Origin: Rhodosporidiobolus odoratus
Lineage: Eukaryota; Basidiomycota; Microbotryomycetes; Sporidiobolales; Sporidiobolaceae
Length of the DNA: 64,000 nucleotides
Assembly: GCA_034387635.1 (NCBI GenBank)
Contig: JAOANU010000004.1
Coordinates: 434,001-498,000, forward strand
Reading direction: 5' to 3'
Shown here: positions 1-9,597 of the stretch, piece after piece
Layout of the letters: each line of letters starts with the position of its first letter
How positions within the stretch are numbered: the stretch's first letter is position 1
Notes under the pieces: generated by a model
Databases searched by the model: none
The model's input: the letters and a program-made list of their open reading frames with translations, nothing else
What the model was told of the DNA's origin: nothing
Position numbers and translations under genes: made by a program

Positions 1-338
1 CCAGCCTTGACTGTACCTGTCAGCAAAACCGCCACCGCACCGGCCGCACCTTCCGTTGTACTTATTTCTGGTTCTTATTTCTCAATCGCTTACCTGTGTC
101 CTGTCTGCAGCTTCCAGGGCATCCTATGGACAACTTTTGGTCTCAGTGTGGTGCGCTTGGCGGGCATGATTTGGGCAAGTTTCTTCAGTCCTTCCTCCGC
201 CTTTCCTCACTGGCGTCCACTGGCAATGTTCAACTTGCAATCACTCGAGACTAACTCTTCTTCCTCTGCTACTCACAGTACCTCATTGGGGAATGGGTGT
301 TCCGAGCTGCCCGTTTCTGCTCAAGGGGCAGGAAGTGA
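1..338 (+). CDS. 3' end of an unidentified membrane-protein gene (5' partial)
   Basis: The best reading is the last exons of a plus-strand gene that begins before the window. An exon ending near 174 encodes a hydrophobic stretch (GILWTTFGLSVVRLAGMIW). It joins in phase to an exon starting at 279 that reads YLIGEWVFRAARFCSRGRK and stops with TGA at 336-338. The 104-nt intron between them (175-278) has a GC donor (GCAAGT), a good branch site (CTAAC) and a CACAG acceptor. A hydrophobic helix followed by a short basic tail suggests a membrane protein with a cytosolic C-terminus. I do not recognise the family, and the upstream exon (about 1-55) is uncertain. Confidence 0.35.
175..278 (+). other. 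GC-AG intron
   Basis: GCAAGT donor, CTAAC branch motif about 20 nt before a CACAG acceptor. Splicing keeps the open frame from a hydrophobic helix to a stop codon. GCAAGT is the usual GC-type donor. Confidence 0.45.
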
Positions 339-847
339 GCTGGTATCGGTACCCAAAACGGACAATTTCTCTTCTTGGCGTGAATTTCTTTTTCTTCTCT
401 CTTTTGCCTCATCATGTATCCTGTGTATCGCTCCTCCCTCCCTCACATTCCATCCCTTTCCTCCCCTCTCAGACTATGAACCTGGGTTTCAAGTCCTTGT
501 GGCTAACGAAACTAAGTGAGTGTGGCAACGCCAGCTGGCTGATGCTGTCTGGCTGTCTTGCCCAGTGTGAACAGGCATACGGGTACTGAAAGTGGGAAAA
601 TGGGCTTACATAGCTGTACTCTGAGCCAGATCACTATTTGCAGTCACCGCTGCCGCTGCCGCTTCTTAGCCTTGAGATGGAGAGAATTGTCGTAATGGAT
701 AGACCTGCAGAGGACACGATTGCTCCGAAAAGAGGCGGCAAAATTCATGATATTGGTGATGCAAGGTGAAACGTGGAAGTAAATGCTAAATGTCTTTGGC
801 TACATGTACTTGTTCAGCCGACACCTCGGCGACTTCGCGTCCTGCGG
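339..847. other. Intergenic, convergent 3' regions
   Basis: This lies between the stop of the plus-strand fragment and the stop of the minus-strand Cdt2-like gene. I see pyrimidine-rich stretches and no convincing coding exon. Confidence 0.4.
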
Positions 848-3241
848 CTAAGCCTCCAGAACCTCCCCGCTCCACCTCTCCTTCGCACGAAGAGAATCAT
901 AGTCGTCTTCGGCCGTTGCTCGCTGTCTGAGCTGCGAAATGCGGTGTTCGGGTCGCCAGTACCGTACGAGAAGGTCGTCTGAGCAGGTGGCGAGCTGCAA
1001 AGACCGCAAGCGACTTGTCAGCCATGTAAAAGGCGCGGAAGACAAGCCAGGCAAGGGATAACGCACAGAATCGCCGCTAGCCCAGTCGATCCCGCTGACC
1101 TCCTTTTCGTGCCCTACGACCTGGACCGCATCTTTCCCGTTGCCTTCGACATCCCAAAGCAATACACCGCCGTCGCTTGACCCGCTGGCGAGGTAGCGAG
1201 AGCAGGGAGAAACGGCACATCGGACGTAAAACGAGGAGAAGCGGGCTTGCAGTGATGAGTAGGTTGAGACAGGAGCGGGCAGGGTGAGGTCGAGGGGGTT
1301 GAAGGCGTAGATTCTGGCGATGAAGGAAAAAGAAAAGGCCGGATCGAGAAGGTCAGCGACTGGGCTATGAGTCGGTCGCGGTGGAAGAGCGTGAACGCAC
1401 TGCGAGTCAGTCGAGAGAGCGTAGATGCGTCGACCGTCAGGGGCGAGCGACATGCTTGCGATACCATGCGGACGGGCAGAGGAGGACGAGGTGCACAGGC
1501 TGGAAGCGGCGTCTTCGTTCGTCTCGTAGCTTTGCGGGTTCACGCGGCGAGAGTGAGAACGCCGAAGGTCCCAGATCTTGACGGTACTGCGATAAACCGG
1601 AATTTTAGCTTCGAAAGTACCCGAAAGACGCGAAGAAGCGGACCTGTCAGAAGAGCCGGAAGAGGCTAGGAGGTTTGGCTGGTGCTTGAGGTAGGCCACG
1701 CCGGTGACGCTTCGAGTTGCCGAGCGCTGCAGAGAAAGCGTAATGGGACTATCAGCGGACCGCTACAAACGAGACAAGGTGGGCTTGGGGAAAGGACGCA
1801 CCCCCTTTGCCCCCTTCCCCTTCATTCCATGCGCATTCTTGATCTGATTCACCGTAGCCACGCCCAGCTCCCCTTCCTCCGATCCACAGCCGTACTTGGC
1901 CTGTACCCTCCGATCCCAGACGCGGATCGAGCCATCGCGAGAAGCGGTAGATAGCATATCTAGCCAGCCCGGGAAGGAGTAGGTAAGTTGCTGTGTCAAG
2001 ACTGCAGGAAAGTGGGGTATGGCAAGACGTACGAGGATGGGAAGGATCCCAGGTAACATTCTTGATGGTACAGGTGTGGCCGGTCAGGACGCCGACGCAA
2101 GACTGGGTGCGGACATCCCACAGCCGGACAGTTTGGTCACCACTCGCGGTTGCCTGCATGAGAGAGAACAGCGACGTGAGCCTCAAAGTACTGTCGAAGC
2201 GTCGCAGGGAGTGAACCACGTACGAGAAAGTGATCGTCTTCGCTCCAGGACAAATCGAAGACTGCATTGTCGTGGGCTTGGAAGGAGTGCCGCGTCGGTC
2301 CTAGCGAAGTCAAGGAGTCAGATAAAACCGACTCAGCTAGTGGGAACAAGGCGAGGCATACCTCGAGTCCATCGCTCTGTATCCGCACGCAAGAAACTGA
2401 CCATGCCTTCTTCATCTGCGACCGCAGCCACCTTTCTACCCCCCGCTTTCGAAGCTGCCAAACGAGTCTGAAGGTCAGTCTACGTCAAAAATATCGCTCA
2501 GAGACCAGGGACGCACCATTGGCGAAGGCCAAGGCGAAAGGTGGTGCAAAGTTTCGGTTGGACCGCAATGACGGGATCCTCGTCACATCCTCCTCGTTAC
2601 TGCTAACGACAGTGCGGAGGTGAGGGCGCATGGAGACTGTTCGCAGAGTCGTCGTAAGCGAGGCAGCGCGTGGAAGGAAGCGGGGGAAATGACATACGCT
2701 GCGCCAGACCTGCCCTGCCGCCCAGTTCCCGTCTCTTCATCGCCTCAAAAGCGCTCATCTGCCTTCCCGGGGCATTGTATGTGTCGGGCATTTTTGCCTT
2801 CCCTTTCGCATCCCCCTTAAGCGGATAGAAAAGCGCTATCGGCTCGTCTTCCTCGTCGACCTCGTCCTCAAACTGCACTCGGCGGCGTTTCCTGCTGCCA
2901 TCTCGCTCCAGCGCGTCCATGTCACCGTCGAACAGGTTCTCATCGCCCATGTCCACGTCCTCTACCTCACTGACGCGTGGAGGGCTCGTGCCCAAGCTAC
3001 TCGACGCGCCGGCGACGGGGGTAAACAACGCGCTACTCGCGCTGGTCGAAGCAGCCGGGGTGGACGGGGCGTTGCTGGCGGGTGGTGACGGGCGTCTGAA
3101 TGCATCTGCGAGGGATGTCTGGCGCCAAGAAGAAGGTGCAGACTTGGTTCGGGTGGTTGAGGTGGTCGACGAGGATGAGGAGGAGGAAGGGAGGTTGGTA
3201 CGGTCGTTGGCGAAGCGGGTAGGAGTGCGCTTGGTAGTCAT
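848..3241 (-). CDS. CDT2: Cdt2/DTL-like WD40 adaptor of the CRL4 ubiquitin ligase
   Basis: Multi-exon gene for a WD40 protein matching Cdt2 (DTL), the receptor that brings PCNA-bound substrates such as Cdt1 to Cul4-Ddb1. Exon 1 (3241-2698) encodes a Ser/Thr-rich, then acidic, N-terminus and ends at a GTATGT donor. Later exons carry the family's propeller signatures in order: PPFALAFANG, VADEEGMVSFL, AHDNAVFDLSW, TASGDQTVRLWD, STASRDGSIRVWD, SVTGVAYL, SSDGGVLLWD and CDDLLVRYW-type blades. The matches are to DTL rather than to generic WD40 proteins, notably the DGSIRVWDRR...VNQIKNAH block. A QTSLADAF motif at residues 41-48 resembles a degenerate PIP box. The start is the first ATG of the open exon. 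The C-terminus after the propeller is short. Confidence 0.85.
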
Positions 3242-3687
3242 GGTCGACTTGTAGCCAGTATGGAGTAAGAGGCAAAGCGAAAGAGCGTAGTGAGGACACG
3301 CTGACCGCGCCTGTGCGGAAAAACAGACCGTGCCCGCGACGCGTCGGTGGCGAAATCATCGACTGCCTTCACTTTGTTCGCTCTGCAGTGCTCTCTGGGC
3401 ACAAACAAGCTTATTCGGTGACCCTTCGAGCGGCTGCAGTCGAGAGCAAAGCAGAGACGCGATTTTCTGCCCTAAATTCAGGTTTCTCGCACCGAAGTCG
3501 TTCGGCAAAGCATGACTGAGGCATGGCCTGCTGTGACTGCTGGCAGTCCGGGCTTCCAGCCACTCATACAGACCCTACAGAGCATGCCATAGTTTGTCGG
3601 GGGCTAGAAGATTGCTAGAAGACGAAAAAGTGCAAGATGTTCGACTCGGGTTTTCTTCCCCCTTTCCTCGAGGTCATAACTCTCCTT
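3242..3687. other. Intergenic: Cdt2-like promoter and 3' flank of the cyclodeaminase gene
   Basis: Both neighbours are on the minus strand. I see no coding exon and no clear TATA box. Confidence 0.4.
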
Positions 3688-5265
3688 TCAAAAGTCCACG
3701 ACCGTCCCCACGCCCCTTTTCTCCGCCTCTTCTACCATCAGCCTCGTGATAGCGACGTCCATCCCGCCAACCCCGACGCACTTGAACAGGCTCCTCCCCT
3801 TTGCCCTCAGCTGCTTCAGCTTATCCTGCGTCTCCTTATCCTGTTTGATCACCCCGTTGCCGTTAAACAGCGAACCAATCTCGGTGATCGACGTTGGCGG
3901 AATCTGAGCTGCGATGAGCTCGCCGGATTCAGAGAGGCAGGCTGAGCGGGAGTCGACGAGAATGGTGGGAATGAGAGGGCCGCTATCGGATGAAGGCGCG
4001 ATCAAGGTGGGAGGGAACTCGAACATGACTGGAGTGTATGAGCCAACTGAATGAACCAGGCCGAAGCGAAGGTCAGCGGCGGTCAGCAAAGTGAGCAGGC
4101 CTTTTCTGGCATGGCGAAGGAAGCGCGGCTTACTGGCGTTGATGTGGACATTGTCCCTGAGATCTTCTTCCCTGAACACGGGTTCAGTCGAAGGTACGCA
4201 GCTAGGCGCAGCAATTGCTGGTTAGGACCGGTGCGATTGCGCAAGTAAGCGAGAGAAAAGCGACTCACGTGCAAATGATGTCGGCCTTTCTGACGATCTC
4301 CACCGCTTCTTCTGAAGGAATAGCTTCAACCGCTACTCGGGAATACTCGGTTTGTAGGCGCTTCACGAGCGCGGAAGACCGTGAAGTGGTTTGTCGCACG
4401 ACGAAAGTCGCAGATTTAAGGGAGGGAAAGACGTCGAGGATCAGGCCTGGGTGCATGGCGTGTCAGGTGGTCCGAGTAGCGTCACATGTCATGTGAGCCA
4501 GTAGCGTGCAAGCTGGGACTGACGTGCATGGTAGTAAGCCTGCGTACCAGAGCCAAAGATGGCTAAGTTTGTGGACGAGGGGTTGGCGAGAATCTGGGTT
4601 GCCAGAGCGGAAGCAGCACTGTGACATGGAGCGTTCAGCGGCTTGATCATTGGAAGGAAGCGGTGACACAAGAAGCAACACACGCAGTACGGATACCTGT
4701 CAACTCTGCGGCGTTGACGACCGCTCTGGTCAAACCGGTCGATTCGTCGAAGAGTAGCGTGGTGGCGGGAAGCCCGGGTAGCCTGCAGTCGGGCTTGGGG
4801 ACGGCGACAACCTTGATAGCTGTTGCTGGGCCCTGTGGGGATGGAACGGCAAAGCCTTGAGCAAAAGACAGACCGCAGGAAAAGATACAAAGCACCTCAA
4901 CGCACCTCGTCCGTAGTCAACCTGGACGGCATGTACAGCGTCTTGTGCAGATTGGATTCGGTTGCGATGCGCTAGACAGAGAGAGCATCAGCGGCTCTGG
5001 CAGGCCAGTAGACAAGGAAGAAAAAGAGAAAGTGTAGGTCGACGCACGAGAGGGTTTTGTATTGGTGCCGGTCCCATACTCTGCCCATCATGTGCTGAGA
5101 TTGCGCTCATCGTACTCGCTAGCATGGTCATCTGTGCTTGAGAAGCGAGCCGAAGTTCAGCGAAGGACGATAAGGAAAAATCAGGAGAGAACGGACGAAA
5201 GCGGCGGCAGGAATAGCGCTAGTGAGAGAGGCGACATGCTCAGCCGAGAGTACTCGGACAGCCAT
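3688..5265 (-). CDS. Ornithine cyclodeaminase / mu-crystallin family protein
   Basis: NAD(P)-dependent family that includes ornithine cyclodeaminase, ketimine reductases and mu-crystallin. The exons read MAVRVLSAEHVASLTSA at the start, then HDGQSMGPAPIQNPL, ATESNLHKTLYMPSRLTTDE, a substrate-side block ending in an activating Asp/Glu-rich loop (LLFDESTGLTRAVVNAAEL), the Rossmann GSGTQAYYHAR nucleotide-binding motif, a FVVRQTTSRSSALVKRLQ helix, and the C-terminal HSVGSYTPVMFE / LVDSRSACLSESGEL block. Exon 1 stays in frame only if an intron of about 65 nt (GTCCGT donor, CACAG acceptor) is removed after codon 23. The true substrate cannot be told from sequence; a ketimine reductase role is as likely as ornithine cyclodeamination. 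It is divergent from the Mob2 gene. Confidence 0.85.
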
Positions 5266-5577
5266 TGTTCAGCTGTGCGCAAAATCAAGGTGAACAACCC
5301 TTTTCTTCCCCGCAGCGCGAGGACGCGAACAACGCGTGGAGGAGAAGGATCTGTGTTGCGACTCTGACTGTGAACCGCCTGAAGCTACCTCCCGTCACTC
5401 TCGAGAGACACAATCACACGTACAGCGCAGGCCGCAACTCTCTACCTCAACCCATGTGCGTCTCTCTTCCTCATCTTCATCACCCACCTCCGCACGACCC
5501 TTCCCTCTCTTCCACCTGCCCGAGAGCAGTGCAGCTGAGCCAGTACCACCTTCTGCAGGTCCTCCTTCTTATCCAGC
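5266..5577. promoter_or_regulatory. Divergent promoter region (cyclodeaminase-family gene / Mob2)
   Basis: 312 bp separates the two start codons, which face away from each other. The Mob2 side is rich in CT runs typical of fungal 5' leaders. I could not assign individual elements. Confidence 0.35.
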
Positions 5578-6752
5578 ATGGGTATCGGCGCCAAGTCTAG
5601 CCAGGGTCGTTCCCCCTCTCGACCACCCGTACCCGGCTCCACTTCCTCCTCAGCACACTCTCAACAGTCTATGGACAGGCCTCATCAGCAGCCTGGATCG
5701 GGATATAGCAATGCGCCATTGCCGAGAGGTGTCAGCGGCAAAGCGACCCCGGGCCAAGAAGCTACAAAACAGCTTTACCTGTGTTTGCCGTTCGTCAAGG
5801 CTGCACTCGTCAAGGGCAACTTCAAGACTATTGTCGCCCTTCCGAAGTGTGAGTCGCTGTTGTATAGATAGCCGGCCGTCGATGTCTGCAGGAGAAAAGG
5901 CCTGACCTTTTCACCTTTTCAGACGCAAGCGTGGATGAGTGGGTAGCAGTCAACCGTACGCCTTTCTACTTCACGCCCGTTTTGGATGTTAGACCAGTCG
6001 GTATAAAAGGGGCTTGCCACCTGGATACGATCGACACTGACATGTCCTTAAATGCTCAATTATCCCTTCTCTCCCTTGCCTTCTTTTTCTCTTTCTTCCA
6101 ACAGTGGTCGACCTTTTCAATAACCTCAACCACTTCTACTCTGTCATTACCGAGTTCTGCACAGCGGAAAACAACCCTACCATGTCGGCTGGACCGGGGT
6201 GCGCAGCGTCCCGTACCTCAAGTGCTCTCTCTGTGCTGACTTTGGCGATGCCGTCTCAAACAGCATGGACTACACGTGGATCGACGCAAGCCGCAAGCGA
6301 GTCAAGCTTCCCGCCCCGCAATACATCGACTACGTCCTCACCTGGGTCGAAGGCCTCACCAAAGACGAAGCCGTCTTCCCTACCAAAGCCGGTCGCGAGT
6401 TCTCCGGCACCTTCCCTTCTATCGCGCGCCACATCTACACTCAGCTCCTCCGAATCTTTGCGCATCTCTACCACGCACACTACGAAATTTACCTCCACCT
6501 CAGTATGGAGGGTCACCTGAACTCGCTGTTTGCGCATTTCTTGACGTTTGGAAGGGAGTTTGATCTACTTGAGGCGAAGGAGTGCCGAGCACCCAAGGAG
6601 GGATGGCCATTCGTCATTGGCGACCTGATGGACGTGAGCCACTGTGTCTCTCTATCGACCACATATCGCTCTCATATTTCCGCTGCATCTATGTCTTGAG
6701 ACTGACCATGACTTTTCTGCAGGCTTGGCGAGGACTCGGCATCCTCGAGTGA
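5578..6752 (+). CDS. MOB2: Mob2-type NDR-kinase coactivator
   Basis: Mob/phocein family. The exons give a disordered, Ser/Gln/Pro-rich N-terminus, then LYLCLPFVKAALVKGNFKTI, DEWVAVN, VVDLFNNLNHFYSVITEFCT, NNPTMSAGPG, YIDYVLTWVEGL, RIFAHLYHAHYEIYLHLS and HLNSLFAHFLTFGREFDLL. The last exon is only 10 codons (6723-6752), ending GLGILE-stop. The PFVKAALVKG block and the GREFDLL ending fit Mob2 (partner of Cbk1/Orb6 kinases in polarity and cell separation) better than Mob1, which partners Dbf2. The Cys and His residues of the Mob zinc site are present in the CT...H pattern. Introns have GTGAGT/GTGAGC donors and CTGCAG-type acceptors. The start at 5578 is the first ATG of the open exon. Confidence 0.85.
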
Positions 6753-7222
6753 CTCGTTGCGTCAGTGATTATGCCTCCGTCCCGTCGTTCGTGTTGAAGT
6801 AAGCCCTCGCAGCCCTGTTTTTCCGCCTGCGCCTCCCTCTCGTGGCACGTATCTTTGCGGGCGTGAGAGCTGCACTTCTGTGTTGGAACAGTGGTCGGAA
6901 ATGCTGACCAGGCTCTGTGTCTGCAGAATTCTATCCTTGCAGCGCATTTCCCTCTCTTGCTCTTCCTCGCATCCTTTTCTCCAACTTTTCCCCACTTCCA
7001 TTTTCGCCTTTCCATTCTCGCGTACTTCCCTGCGTATCTTGTCTCGTGTAGTCGACGTTCATCTTGTGCACTGTAACGTTGTCCCTTGTGTTTTCGGTAG
7101 GCTACATGAGTAAATTTGAGACTTTGAGGACCCCTCCAGTTTGGTATGCCTCGCCCAAGGCAACAAGGCTGAAGTGACGTCCCCCGCTCTCAGTACTCGC
7201 TCGGACTGCCTGTCGGAGTCAC
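6753..7222. other. Intergenic, Mob2 3' flank and ZIP gene promoter
   Basis: 470 bp. Open frames here have no recognisable content. I see no clear promoter element. Confidence 0.4.
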
Positions 7223-7341
7223 ATGGTGAGCATCTCAACTAGAGGACCGTCCAGGAGCACCCTCACTGACGCAACCTGCTCGCCTTCTCTCTCTCCCCTT
7301 TCTCGACTTCGGAATTCTTGGCTTCGACCTGGCTCGACTAG
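7223..7341 (+). other. Putative ATG-only first exon and its intron (ZIP gene)
   Basis: ATG at 7223-7225 is followed at once by GTGAGC. The acceptor CGACTAG ends at 7341. Codons after the acceptor run open into the ZIP protein, while unspliced upstream frames hit stops (TAG at 7340, TGA upstream of the ATG). Confidence 0.5.
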
Positions 7342-9332
7342 GCTGAGGAAAGTTCTTGCGGTTCTGGATCTACCTACGATGGGCGGATAGGATTGCGAGT
7401 AGGGGCTATCTTCATCATTCTGGTGCGTTCTCCCTTCCTCTCCTGCCCGCCGGAGAAGTAGCTGATCTTCCCCTCGGCCTAACACTTGCTACAGGCTTCC
7501 AGCGCAGCAGGGACACTACTGCCCGTGCGCTACGATGCTCTTCGCCGTTATGCAAAAGAGAGTGAAGGCTGACGAACGCGTGCTTCGCCAGATCATCTGC
7601 CGAAGAACCCAACTACGGATACCCGAGGCGACCTACCAGGCTTTCAAGTACTTCGGAAGGTACGCCGGCTTGCTCTAATGCATGCAGGAGGCACGACACG
7701 AGACTGACTCTGCCGTTCCGCCATCATTCCGTTTCTCCTTTTTCTCCCTATCGTCCCGACTCTCCGTGTCGCATACCCGTCTTCCACCTGTTCTCTTCCG
7801 CCTGTCATCACTACAGCGGCGTTATCATCGCCACGGCGTTCATGCACCTACTGGTAAGCTCCAGCTCATCTTTTATCATCGGCCTCATCCTTAACCAACG
7901 GGTTCTTCTCTCTGCAGGCTCCCGCTTTCGAAGCTCTCGGGTCGGAGTGCCTCACTGGCACGTGGACAGAGTACGACTGGGCTCCCGCTATCGCCATGTC
8001 GAGCGTCTTCGGCATCTTCCTCGTCGAACTGGTCGCAACTCGAGCGGGCGCCAACTTCCTTCGAAAACGAGGACTGCCGTCACACGACCCGCATCATGCG
8101 AGAGGGAACGAGGTCGGCCACACGGGGCATGGCACACATGCCAATCGCCCCACTCCGGCAACAACAGCCACCGCGAGTGGGATTGAGGAAATTACGGTGA
8201 CTCCGCCATCGACAGGACGGACGATGGTCGAGGTCGCGGAGGCGCCGAAGGTTGCAGATGACCTCGAAGCGGGAGGAGCCGATGCGGCGAAGCCTTTGGA
8301 GGGACCAGAACGACATAGGCATGGTGCGGGCGGACATGCTCATGGGCATGTCCATGGCTCGACGGACGACGACGACATGATCAATGAGAGTGCGATGGCA
8401 CAGATCTTGGGAGTGGCGATACTTGAATTTGGTGTTCTGTTTCATGTGCGCTTTCTTTTCTTTTTGTCCGGTTCTCCCTCGTCCATCCTGACTGACCTCG
8501 GCGTTCCCCTGCCCCGCTACGATGTCCGCCAAATACTTTCACCCGTCTCATTCCTGTCGCCGTACCCTACCGCTTCTCGCAGTCCTTCGTCATCGGCCTC
8601 ACGCTGGCGGTTTCCGAGCAGCTAGGCCCGCTTCTCGCAGTCTTGACCTTCCATCAAACGTTCGAGGTAAGCCCTTCCATGTCGACTTCCCGCCAAAGGC
8701 AGAATACTGACTTGGAAGTCCTTCACAGGGCATCGGTCTCGGAAGTCGGTTATCGGTTCTCCCTCTACCCCGAAAATACCATCTTGGTACGTTTGAGCCT
8801 TGTCGCCGCTCGTGAGCGTTCCAGCATGCACACTGACGCGTCGCCTTCGTACAGTCCCCTTCTTCGCCGCCATCATCTACGCTTGCACGACGCCTCTAGG
8901 TATCGCTGTCGGGCTTGGTATTCGGAAAACGTGAGCTAACCCTCCTTCCTCGCATTTCGCTGCATCTGCCGCAGCAGGAGCTTTTCGACTGTATGATGAC
9001 CGCCTGTAAATATTCTTCCACGCAGCTACAACCCTGAGTCAGCCGCCGCCAGCATCACCAGCGGTGTTCTCGATGCGACATCTGCCGGTATCCTACTCTG
9101 GGCAGGTCTCGTAGAGTGCTTGGCGCATGATTTTGTCTTTGACCGACAAAGTAAGTCTTGCAGCTCCTCCTCAACCCGTCGAAGGCGGCGCTGACCATTC
9201 TTCCCTCTCTCCTTGCCAATCCGCCCTTTTCCCATTACAGTGGCCGAAGCATCGAACGGTCAAGTCGCCTTCGCTGTCTTCTTCGTACTGCTCGGCGCAG
9301 GTCTGATGGCACTGTTAGCACGATGGGCGTAG
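7223..9332 (+). CDS. ZIP-family zinc/metal transporter
   Basis: Plasma-membrane or organelle metal importer of the ZIP (SLC39/Zrt) family. The first helix reads GRIGLRVGAIFIIL, then ASSAAGTLLPV, IPEATYQAFKYFG, GVIIATAFMHLL and APAFEALGSECLTG. After that comes SSVFGIFLVELVATRAG and a long cytosolic loop with a His-rich cluster (HRHGAGGHAHGHVHG). The core metal-binding helices follow: AILEFGVLFH and the HQTFEGIGLG signature (H-x3-E-G). The last helices end FVLLGAGLMALLARWA and TAG at 9330-9332. The reading frame before the first helix is closed. The simplest start is ATG at 7223-7225, spliced directly (GTGAGC donor, 116-nt intron) to GCT at 7342. That gives a one-codon first exon and the start MAEESSCGSG. 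About ten exons in all. Confidence 0.85.
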
Positions 9333-9597
9333 ACTAGTGGGGCTTAGAAAAGAGCGCCACAGCCACTGTGCTGTCGCTCCTGGGCTTGTACTCCCGCGTT
9401 GCCCAGCGTGGACTGTCAACATTTCTTACTCTACACGAACTCGCTTGCCGAGACCTTGTCGTGGTCTGCTCGCCGTTCGAGAATGCTCCGAGTTGTTTCT
9501 TGTTTCTTGTTTCTTGTTTCGTCGTTTCCGTCGCTTCACTCTTTCGTGCCTAGCTCTTCTGTATGCGGTATCGGAACAGCGCACAGCCCCTATCAGC

